Assembly (NCBI GenBank): GCA_004380135.1
Contig: QXCR01000193.1
Coordinates: forward strand, 79,621 to 143,620
Direction: 5' to 3'
From: Stemphylium vesicarium
Lineage: Eukaryota > Ascomycota > Dothideomycetes > Pleosporales > Pleosporaceae
Length of the DNA stretch: 64,000 nt
In this document: in pieces, positions 55,788 to 64,000 of the stretch
Layout: the number at the start of each line of letters is the position of its first letter
Position numbering within the stretch: the stretch's first letter is position 1
Program-made: the position numbers and the translations under genes
Notes under the pieces: generated by a model
What the model was told of the DNA's origin: nothing
What the model saw: only the letters and a program-made list of their open reading frames with translations
Databases searched by the model: none

Positions 55788-56262
55788 AACAAGCAAAGGC
55801 CTCTCCCGGTCGAAGGATGCGATGTTGGCACCAACAGTCGCACAAGCCGAAGGTTAATAATTAGCGCGGGGCGCGCAGGTCACGTAATGTGCCATCCCGC
55901 CAAGGATGACTATCCCGCTAAGATAGGGATAGTAGGTAGTAAAAGGATAGACTACTATTACAACTATCCTATAGAAGGACGCACCTAAGGGATAGATAGA
56001 ATAGTAATAGACTTAGTAAGGAGGATATAAGAATAGAAAGGTTTTATTATTTCTCTTATTATAGTTAACTCTTATAGTTATATCTCTTACCTAGATTACT
56101 AACTAATTATTCTATTATTTATATAGAATTAAATTATCTTTACCTAAATACCTACTATTCTACTTAGTCGCTAGACAACTCTACAGGCCTACCACTATAT
56201 AATACCTTACCTGCCTTAGTACGGACTAGGACTAGAGAAGTATCGCCAAACTCTATATAATA
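55788..56262 (+). repeat. 5' LTR of the chromovirus
   Basis: Starts TGTTACAGGTAACAAGC and ends about TAATA (TAACA in the unmutated form). It aligns along its length with 62250-62734. The differences seen are nearly all C/T or G/A transitions, as RIP would leave. Confidence 0.85.
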
Positions 56263-56399
56263 CTTTAACCACCTACAGACTCTATAGAAGGTATTTACTA
56301 ACTAGAACGCTTTAAAAAGATTAAGAAGAGCTATTATATTAGTAGCTAATAGAAGACACGCACTAGCCACGCTAGCCGCGGTGCCTAGTCCTAGTAAGA

Positions 56400-57720
56400 C
56401 CTACCCGCCCACTAACGATAAAATGCTTAAGAACTCTAAGTCTAAGAATAACGATAATACCTAGATAGAGTTAGTTAGAGATCTTAAGCGTTAGCTTAGA
56501 GCTTAGGTAAGATAGACTACCGCCCTAATAGAGCTAGTAAACTAGCTTACGGCATAAGTTATAGCTACGCTAAATAAACGCCTACACTCGAAACCTAAGA
56601 TAGCGACACCTAAGAAGTACGATAGTGGACGAGCTAAACTTTATATATTCCTTACGAATATTAAACTATACTACGAGTTTAATGGCGCACTAGACGATTA
56701 AGGAAAGATCCTTATAGCTAGTATGCATATAAAAGGAAAAGCGGCTAGCTAGATATAGCCCTTTATAGACGACTACCTCAAAAGCCCCCGCCTAGGAGGC
56801 GAGAAGAAGGAAACACAATAACTATTCGCTAGCTAGATAAACTTTAAAGAGGAAATGGGACGCATCTTTAGGGAAGTAGACGACTAGAACTAGGCAGAGA
56901 AAGCGATTACTCGCCTAAAGCAGACCAAGTCAGTATCCTCGTACACTACCGAGTTCAAGCAGCTATAGTTACGTATTAACTAGGATAACGCAGCACTTCG
57001 AACGGTATACGAGAATAGTCTAAAGGACTTAATTAAGAATAGTTTAGTACACTATAATAAGCTAGCGGATCTACACGCGTTAGTAGAACTAGCCACCCGT
57101 ATCGACAATAGGCTATGGGAACGCAACTAGTAGAAGGCACGAAACACCTTCATTCTAGCCAACACGAAGAAGTTCCGCTAGAATATTTAGATTAATAAAG
57201 AAAAGGATATTATTATAATAGACTAAGTATAAGCTAAGAATTAAAAGCCTAAGAGAAGATACTATAATAGACTTTCTAAGAAAGAGCGTTAGAAACGCTA
57301 TAATAATAAAGTATATCTCTAATATAGAAAGGAAGAACACTTCTATAGAGACTACTTAGAGAATAATAAGGGGTAATAAGGAGCTATTAAGATTAGAATA
57401 ATTAAATAAGGTATACCCTACTCTAGAGAATAGTCTACTAATAGCGACGTTAGCGACATAGAACTATACAAGGAAGCTCGGCTGTTGGATAACGCCACGT
57501 ATGAGCTCCTCCCCCGGGCGGTCGAGGCCGAAGACGTAACAGGTTGGGACGAAGTCCAGCCCACCGACTTAAAAGTCCACGTAGTCACGTTACGTCAGCG
57601 CCTGCAAGACCGACAATGCTGGAAATGCGGCTAGGACTCGCACCTAGCAAACGAATGCAGCTATAGAGGACGAATCGCCATTACCAGCCTGGGAGCCGAG
57701 AAAGCAATAAAAGAAGCCTT
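56400..57720 (+). pseudogene. Chromovirus gag remnant with CCHC zinc knuckle
   Basis: Pieces such as GRAKLYIFLTNIKLYYEFNG, then SMHIKGKAAS and RIFREVDD, lie in one frame across 56,620-57,130 and match the retrotransposon gag layout. The zinc knuckle at 57617-57657 is CWKC, then His and Cys with CX2CX4HX4C spacing, interrupted by a TAG where Trp is likely. Multiple stops exclude a product. The segment 57,470-57,720 keeps normal composition. Confidence 0.75.
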
Positions 57721-58059
57721 TAATAAATAACTATACTTCGAAGAAGTTGTCACGGAAGAAGACGAAGAACTCTCTAAACTAAAGAAAGAACCCTAGTAGA
57801 CTTATAGAAAGAACTAAGCTTAGAAAGATATAAGTAAGGATAGACTAGTTAAGAATAAATAGTACGCAAAGAACGTGCTAATAGGCTAAGAACCTATACC
57901 CTATAACTACTTACATTAGATATTCTACTATAAGGATAACTATAGAACCTACTACGACGCTAAGTACGGCGCAGGCTACTTTCCTAGGAAGAGGAAAGGT
58001 AGGTAGTTAAAAAACTAGGATGCTACTAGAGATAGGGTTACGCTAATATAGGCAGTCCT

Positions 58060-61000
58060 AAAACGACCCTCTATAACGTACGAGACACGAATCCGCAGAA
58101 CCTTAGGTTAAGAACGGAAGTCTTAGTATACGGACATAAGATAATAGCGACTATTAATAGTAGTACTATCTAGATAATTATCTCGTTACGAGTAGTAGAA
58201 AGATGTAATATACCCTACTAAGCTAAGAAATAGCTAGTATAAGTAGTATTAGCTAATAATAACCCTATAGGATATAGGGGCGGCATAATAAGACTAGAGA
58301 CCTAACTAGTGTTACTAGACGTAGTAGGGATAAAGAATTAGACGAATATTAATATTATAGATCTTAGAGAAGAAGATATATTAATTAGCTATAATTAGTT
58401 AATTAAGTATAACTTAGCTATTAATTAGCTAAAGAAGACGATACTTAGCTAAGAACCTGCGCGTAAGGTTGCTAGAGTACGGAAAGAGAAACGCCTAATA
58501 GTCTAGAGCTTACCTAAGAATGGGAGAATTGGTAAGATCTTACCTTATAAGATCGCGAGAATCTATAAGAAGGACCCTAAGAGAATAGGAGTTATATAGT
58601 TAAAACGCGCCGCGACTATAAAGAAAGGGCCTATACTACTAGATATTCTAAAGGAATACAATACGAGTAAGTTTAGAGAACTATTTAAGAAAATAGAAAT
58701 AACTAAGTTAGTAGATTACTAGGAGTAGGATTACGAGATCTATATCTAAGAAGGAGCTAAGCTCGTCTTAGGACTAATATACCTAATCGCGCCTAAGTAT
58801 AAGCTAGAGTTATGCGAATACCTTAGAAAGAACCTAAGTAAATAATTTATCCGCGAAAGTGAAAGCCTAATAGCTTCGCCTATACTATTTATTAAGAAAG
58901 CTAATAGAAAGTAGCGACTATATATTGACTACTAAAGAGTAAATAGTAGCACGATAAAGAATTAATATCTACTACTACTAATAATAGAGCTTATAGATTA
59001 ACTCTAAGGAGCGAAGTAGTTTACTAAATTTAACGTTTAGAAAGGATTTTACTATATTTAAATTGCTAAAGGACACGAGTAGAAGACCGCCTTTAAGACA
59101 AAGTACGGACTATACAAGTATATAGTTATGCTGTTTAGATTAACGAACGCGCTAGCAACCTTTTAGGCAGTTATCAATAAGGCACTCCACGAGTATCTAG
59201 GAATCTTCGTAGCCGCCTATCTAGACGATATACTAGTGTATTCTAAAAGCATGCTAGAAGAATATATAGAATATATAAAGAAGGTACTATAGAAGCTTAA
59301 GTAATATAAGCTATACTTATAACCTATGAAGTGTGAATTCTACACAAAGGAAATAGAATTTCTAGGGTTTATTATCTTAATAAAAGATATAAAAATAAAT
59401 CTAAAGAAGATCTAGACTATATAGAAGTAGTTAACTCTTAAAATAGTTAAGAATATATAATCTTTTCTAGAATTTACGAACTTTTATAGAAAGTTTATTA
59501 GAAACTACTTCTAGATTATAATACTACTTATAGAGATTATAAAAAAAGAAGTAGAGTTTAAATAGGAAAAGGAATACTAAGAGGCTTTTAACTAACTAAA
59601 GTAGGTATTCCTTAAAGCCCCCGTACTTAAGATGTACGACCCTAGACGCAAGACGCGAGTCGAGACTGACGCGTTAGATTATGCACTTGGCGCTGTATTG
59701 TCACAGCTGTGTAACGATAGGAAATAGAGACTAGTGTTCTACTATTCTAGAAAGTTCTCTAGAGCAGAACTTAACTACAATGTTCACGATAAGGAACTAC
59801 TTAGAGTAGTTAACGCCTTTAAATAATAGGAAGTGTACCTATTAGGACTTCTAGACTAGATTAAAGTATTTTCTAATTACTAGAACTTAATAAGCTTTAT
59901 AATAACTAAGAAGCTTAATAGAAGATAAGTCTAATAAGCTAAGATACTCTCTTAGTTTAACTTTAAGATTACTTACTAAGCTAGAACGCTTAATAGAGTA
60001 GTAAACGCTTTAAGCCAAAGATCTAATCTACGAGAAGAAGGTTACAAGGAACCACATAATGCAGTACTTAAGAAGATGCCCGACGGCAGTCTCAAGTACA
60101 ACCAGCCGGAACTGGCCAGAATAGCCAAGGTAACCGCGCAAGTAGAGACACTACAACAATATTGGCAGCAGGAAGCAGCCAACTAGCAGTTCAAGCCCGA
60201 GGTAAACGGCTCCAACGAACTGTTGCAAGATAAAAAAGAGTACCAAGATATAGTTTCGAAAGAACGAACCTATATACCCCTATATATAAGGAGAGACCTT
60301 ATCACGGAACTATATAAGTCCCTAGAATATAGACATATAGGATTAAAAGAAATAGTTAGACAACTAGCGAAGGTGTTCGCCATACCACGCTTATAAGCGT
60401 AGGTGTAGGATATTCTAGGTAACTATTTAGCATGTCACTAGAATAAGCCTAAGAGACATAAGCCCTATAGCCTGCTATAACCCTTATAGCTGCTAGAACG
60501 ACTATAGACTAGTGTAATAATAGACTTTATTGTAAAGCTCCCGAAATTATTAAAACTAGGATTAGTAAGACTCTATAATATAGTACTAGTCATCGTCGAT
60601 CGATTAACTAAAGCAACAAAGTTTGTGCCCACGGAAGAGACTATTACGGCGGAAGAATGCGCGTACGAAGTCACTAAGGCACTAGTATTAGAGCACGGGA
60701 TGCCTAAAGAGTTTATTACTAATCGTGACAAACTATTTACGTCTAAGTATTAGGACACATTCCTGGCAAAATTAGGTGTGAAGAAGAAGCTATCGACTAG
60801 CTTCCACCCTAAAACGGATAGCCAGACGGAACGGACGAACCAGACACTAGAACAGTATCTAAGGATGTACGCCAATAAGCTGCAAGACAACTAGGTTGAA
60901 CTCTTGCCGATAGCTTAATTAGCCTACAATAGCACGAAATCGGCGACTACGAAGCACTCGCCGCACTATGTAAATTACGGATATAAGCTGGTCGCTCATC

Positions 61001-61570
61001 GAGATCCAAAGGATATAGAAAGTATCGCAGTAGGCGCAGACGACAAAGCCCGCCTTATGCGAGAACTCCACGAAGAACTAAGTAAGAATATAGCCTAGAG
61101 GAACCTTACGACATCTAAGAGCGCGAATAAGTAAAGAATTAAGGGACTAACCTTTAAAGAGGGGGATAAAGTTCTCTTATTAAAATAAAATTTAAAAGTT
61201 AAGAGGCTATATAGGAAATTAGATAACCTCTAAATAGGACTCTTTAAAGTTTTAGAGGTAATAAGCTTAGTAAACTATAAACTTTAGTTACTACTAAGTA
61301 TACGCATCTATTCTATCTTCTATAAGAAACTACTAGAACTAGCACCCTTAAACGCTAAGCTAGTAATAGATATAAAGTTTAAAGATAATAAGTACGAAGT
61401 TAAAGAAATTAAGAACCTATAGAAGTTTAGAAGTTAATAGAAGTACTTAGTTAAGTAGAAAGGATAGCCTAAGAGTTATAATACTTAAGAATCTAAAGAA
61501 AACCTAATAAACTATAAGTTACTAGTATAAGAGTACTACTAGAAGTTTCTAAAGGAATTAGGATCATATC
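58060..61570 (+). pseudogene. Chromovirus pol remnant (PR-RT-RH-IN-chromodomain)
   Basis: A protease-like stretch (58,140-58,220) is followed by reverse transcriptase, with the YLDDILVYS active-site motif at 59218-59244. RNase H (about 59,640-59,830, including VETDALDYALGAVLSQ), integrase (60,520-61,100, including LVIVDRLTKATKFVPT and HPKTDSQTERTNQTLEQYL) and a chromodomain (about 61,385-61,510) complete the order. Stop codons occur throughout, most densely between 59,280 and 59,600, while 60,600-61,080 is much less mutated. The order is that of Ty3/Gypsy. The copy cannot encode a working polyprotein. Confidence 0.85.
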
Positions 61571-61705
61571 CGCAAAAAGGAAGGAATAATTAAAAGAAGA
61601 ATTAAAGACGTTAGCCTATAACTAGCCTAGATTAGCTAATAGTTCGAGTAGCGGCGGTTTAATGGGAAGGTCCGTACCAGGGGCAGAGCTCCCCTCGGCC
61701 TCCTC

Positions 61706-62110
61706 TTACGCACGATCCTGGAGATTCAGAATGGCGTGATCACGGTCAGCGTACGACCGCTCTTTCGCCTCGATCTCCAGAAGCTCCAACTTTTGCTGCG
61801 ACAGCTGTGCGCGCTGCGCATCTAACAGCGCCTCCGAACGAGCGATCTCCAAGCGCTTTTGACGCTTCTCCGCTTCTACCTTCTCCCACTCTTCCTCGGA
61901 AACGAAGAGACTACACTCCGCCTTCACGGAAATGCAACCGGCGCAACGGCCAGTTGCAGTGTCCACAAAACAGCGAAGATTCTTCTCCTCGCACCGCTTA
62001 CACCGGAATGTCATCTCCAGACCCTGTTCCCTTACACGGTCAGCACGAGCACGACGCTCGGAAGTCGAGGTCTGCGAACGGTTGCGACGGGACGATTGGA
62101 TCTTAGGCAT
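61706..62110 (-). CDS. Intact antisense ORF in chromovirus: Zn2Cys6-like plus coiled-coil protein
   Basis: A 134-aa frame runs antisense to the element, from ATG 62110 (an upstream in-frame ATG at 62182 would add 24 residues) to a stop at 61706. A basic N terminus (SSRRNRSQTSTSERRARADR) is followed by six cysteines at about residues 37, 40, 47, 56, 59 and 66. The spacing CX2CX6CX8CX2CX6C is within that of fungal binuclear zinc clusters. The rest is a long charged helix with heptad character (EEEWEKVEAEKRQKRLE and SQQKLELLEIEAKER). The frame has no stop codons and normal CA/TG content, although pol on its left and much of the LTR on its right are RIP-degraded. Such a protein could bind DNA or silence, regulate or package the element; function is unknown and expression unproven. 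Confidence 0.72.
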   Translation of the reverse strand: MPKIQSSRRNRSQTSTSERRARADRVREQGLEMTFRCKRCEEKNLRCFVDTATGRCAGCISVKAECSLFVSEEEWEKVEAEKRQKRLEIARSEALLDAQRAQLSQQKLELLEIEAKERSYADRDHAILNLQDRA

Positions 62111-62235
62111 GGCTAGGAAGGCATGAGGAATAAGGAAGACGCACCGCGACGGGCTTGCCGAAGCCTTATATGCAGCCCGCACTCAACTGCGCGGCACGGG
62201 AAAACGATAACCTAGGGTATCGAGACGATGACCCT

Positions 62236-62249
62236 AAGAGGGGAGGTAG
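62236..62249 (+). other. Polypurine tract before the 3' LTR
   Basis: AAGAGGGGAGGTAG ends exactly at the TG of the 3' LTR. Purine tracts in this position prime plus-strand synthesis in LTR retrotransposons, which supports the LTR boundary at 62250. Confidence 0.7.
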
Positions 62250-62734
62250 TGTTACAGGTAACAAGCAAAGGCCTCTCCTGGTTGAAGGATGCGATGTTAG
62301 CACCAACAGTCGCACAAGCCGAAGGTTAATAATTAGCGCGGGGCGCGCAGGTCACGTGATGTGCTATCCCGCTAAGGATGACTATCCCGCTAAGATAGGG
62401 ATAGTAGGTAGCGAAGGAATAGACTACTATTATAACTATTCTATAAAAGGACGCACCTAAAAGATAAATAGAATAGTAATAGACTTAGTAAGAAAGATAT
62501 AAGAATAGAAAGGTTTTATTATTTCTCTTATTATAATTAACTCTTATAGTTATATCTCTTACTTAAATTACTAACTAGTTATTCTATTATTTATATAGAA
62601 TTAAATTATCTTTACCTAAATACCTACTATCCTACTTAGTCGCTAGACAACTCTACGGGCCTACCGCTATACAATACCTCACCTGCCTTAGTACGGACCA
62701 GGACTAGAGAAGTATCGCCGAACCCCGTATAACA
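62250..62734 (+). repeat. 3' LTR of the chromovirus
   Basis: A 485-bp copy of 55788-56262, starting TGTTACAGGTAACAAGC and ending GTATAACA. Its first 120 bp are GC-rich and almost unmutated, while the middle is TA-rich. Confidence 0.85.
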
Positions 62735-63214
62735 CTAACTTACTAATATAAAATCTTAGGTATATTTTCGCATTAGATAGAAGATTAAGTATATAATTAA
62801 CTAGTCTCTTCTAGTTAAGAATTAAAAATAGTCTAACTTTAATATTATTAAGTCCCTTACTAAGTTAAATAGTGCGAAGGTTCTTTATAAGTAGATAAAC
62901 TTTATCCCCTCTCTTTAGCTAAGGTACTATTTTTTATTTCTTATTAATATATAAGATGCTCTAGCGTTATACCTTTTTAAGTTCGCGTTATAGTAACTTA
63001 TATACTAACTTTAGCTTATTAGCTGTGGCGATAGCTACTTCTATTTTTAGGCTTAGTAATATACGTGTAAAGAGATTTAGGTGTCTCCCGTGGTTCGCGT
63101 AGAACGGAGTCTGTCCTGTAGATTCTGAAAGCTTATTGTTATAGGCCATCTGTGCCATAGGTAATAGTAAAACCCAGTTTTTCTACTAGTAGTTGACATA
63201 GATCTATAGATAGG
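62735..63214 (-). mobile_element. RIP-degraded Gypsy integrase fragment, minus strand
   Basis: The minus strand gives the end of an integrase core and its C-terminal module: FYANHGRHLNLFTRILPS (about 63,060-63,120) and, further left, KRGDKVYLLIKNLRT and NYILNLLSNAKIYLRF (about 62,760-62,910). Stops fit RIP. It differs in sequence from the minus-strand element at 53.6-55.8 kb, so it is a third Gypsy family here. It is bounded by the chromovirus on the left and an LTR on the right. Confidence 0.65.
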
Positions 63215-63680
63215 TGTTACAGATAACAAGCAACGGCCTCTCCTGGACGAAGGATGCGATATTGGCAGCCAACAGTCGCACAAACCGTTAGGTAATAATT
63301 AGCGCGAGGCGCGCAGATTACGTAACTAGTATCCCGCTAAAATAGGACCTCTAGGAGGCTACTATATAAAGAAAGGCTAGCGCCCTCTTAAACCTCCTAC
63401 TTAGTAGAGAGGTATAGAAAAATATAGGACTTAGTAATAAAGATATAAGAATAGAAAGGTTTTATTATTTCTCTTATTATAGTTAACTTTTATAGTTATA
63501 TCTTTTACTTAGATTACTAACTAGTTATTCTATTACTTATATAGAATTAAATTATTTTTACTTAAATACCTACTATTCTACTTAGTTGCTAGATAACTCT
63601 ATAGGCCTACTACTATATAATACCTTATCTACCTTAGTATAGACTAGGAATAGAGAAGTGTCGCTAAACTCTATATAATA
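63215..63680 (+). repeat. Third copy of the chromovirus LTR
   Basis: It starts TGTTACAGATAACAAGC and aligns with the two chromovirus LTRs but differs in 63,315-63,400, where a distinct stretch replaces part of the sequence. It and the 5' LTR copy share the following bases (ACTTTAA.., then CTACAGACTCT), as if it were a 5' LTR followed by a leader. It belongs to a related, not identical, element. Confidence 0.75.
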
Positions 63681-63932
63681 CTTTAACTACCTACAGACTC
63701 TCGGTAACACAACAAACTTTGATTTTCCGGAACCAGTCAAGTTTCACCTGAACTCGAGTAAATCCACCTAGAGAAATCGATTCCAGCTATCGCGCAGCCG
63801 TGCAGCCAGCGCGCTGTCGAGACAACAGCGCGTACAGCAAGCGGTACACGTTTCAGAAACAGAAAAAATCAAAAGCACAGACCACCTACCGCACAAGCCA
63901 CCCAGCCAAACAAGCAACACTAAAACAACGAG

Positions 63933-64000
63933 ATGCCACCAGACAGCGACACGATAGAGGTACAGACACCAAACTACCTACTAAGAACAACAAGCAACGA
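63933..64000 (+). CDS. Start of an open frame running off the window, possibly gag of a new element
   Basis: From about 63,700 composition becomes normal. An ATG at 63933 opens a frame beginning MPPDSDTIEVQTPNYLL that is still open at the last base. It lies about 250 bp downstream of an LTR, where a retroelement gag would start, and the preceding A/C-rich leader fits. Only about 22 codons are visible, so function cannot be judged; an unrelated host gene is possible. Confidence 0.35.
   Translation, partial: MPPDSDTIEVQTPNYLLRTTSN

Larger units (their letters stand above)
55788..62734 (+). mobile_element. Near-full-length Ty3/Gypsy chromovirus, RIP-mutated
   Basis: This 6.9-kb element has a 5' LTR (55788-56262), gag with a zinc knuckle, pol in the order protease, reverse transcriptase, RNase H, integrase and chromodomain, a purine tract and a 3' LTR (62250-62734). 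Domain order and chromodomain place it with fungal chromoviruses. Gag and pol are interrupted by numerous TAG/TAA codons, mostly where TGG or CAG/CAA would be natural. A clear 5-bp target duplication was not found at its flanks. Between pol and the 3' LTR lies an intact antisense gene (61706-62110). Islands of normal composition alternate with RIP-like DNA. Confidence 0.88.

Noticed and set aside
57155..57340. Minus-strand hydrophobic frame inside the chromovirus
   Set aside because: It arises from TA-rich RIP-mutated gag read backwards; the Ile/Leu/Phe richness is a composition effect.
61807..62126. Plus-strand frames opposite the antisense Zn2Cys6-like gene
   Set aside because: They overlap the minus-strand frame that has the ordered cysteine pattern and coiled coil, and they show no motif themselves.
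51560..64000. CRISPR array or bacterial origin for the repeated AT-rich region
   Set aside because: Repeats are LTRs and retroelement coding remnants with RIP-type transitions; there are no regularly spaced short repeats, and the genes are spliced and fungal.

Overview
This window is from a filamentous ascomycete, most likely a dothideomycete and plausibly one of the Pleosporales. The evidence is the short spliceosomal introns (about 37-69 nt, GT..AG), the fungal gene families, and an abrupt change at about 51.5 kb from ordinary gene-bearing DNA to very AT-rich DNA. In that DNA CA and TG are nearly gone and TA dominates, which is the footprint of repeat-induced point mutation (RIP). The species assignment is inference. 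Gene models were built by eye from open frames and splice consensus; most of them close to an exact multiple of three.

Gene-bearing part, 1-51 kb. After a poor first 3 kb come a PDR-type ABC transporter (3.1-7.6 kb), a small membrane-anchored protein, an auxin-efflux-carrier-like transporter, a secreted Asp-box (YCF48/sortilin-like) protein, a secreted tyrosinase, a decayed PTH11-like rhodopsin-domain gene, a GH31 alpha-glucosidase divergent from a Dal5-like MFS transporter, a Zn2Cys6 transcription factor and an FAD monooxygenase. Then follow a decayed F-box/LRR-like gene, an NmrA-like reductase, two broken low-complexity genes, a second GH31 enzyme (alpha-xylosidase-like), a second FAD monooxygenase, an isoflavone-reductase-like protein, a DFR-like dehydrogenase and a ferric reductase. 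This 15.6-43 kb stretch is rich in redox enzymes, glycosidases, transport and one regulator, but has no polyketide, peptide or terpene synthase. It could be a catabolic or detoxification neighbourhood; co-regulation is not shown.

Mobile and conflict-like part, 43-51 kb. A Tc1/mariner-like element with perfect 33-bp inverted ends lies about 130 bp upstream of the ferric reductase start. Its transposase carries two TGG-to-TAG-type stops. Next to it is a decayed pogo/Fot1 transposase. Then come a DUF6594 three-helix membrane protein, a small basic three-exon gene and a caspase-like (C14) protein with its His/Cys dyad intact, the last gene before the RIP block.

RIP block, 51.5-64 kb. This is a nest of retroelements: a plus-strand Gypsy gag remnant, a minus-strand Gypsy with chromodomain and integrase, a solo LTR with a 5-bp target duplication, and a nearly full-length Ty3/Gypsy chromovirus (55,788-62,734) with both LTRs, then a further minus-strand integrase fragment and a third LTR. 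The chromovirus pol is full of stop codons, yet an antisense frame between pol and the 3' LTR is intact, has normal composition, and encodes a small protein with the exact six-cysteine spacing of a Zn2Cys6 cluster plus a predicted coiled coil. This is the strongest candidate for an under-described system in the window. At the right edge unmutated DNA resumes and a reading frame starts and runs out of the window.
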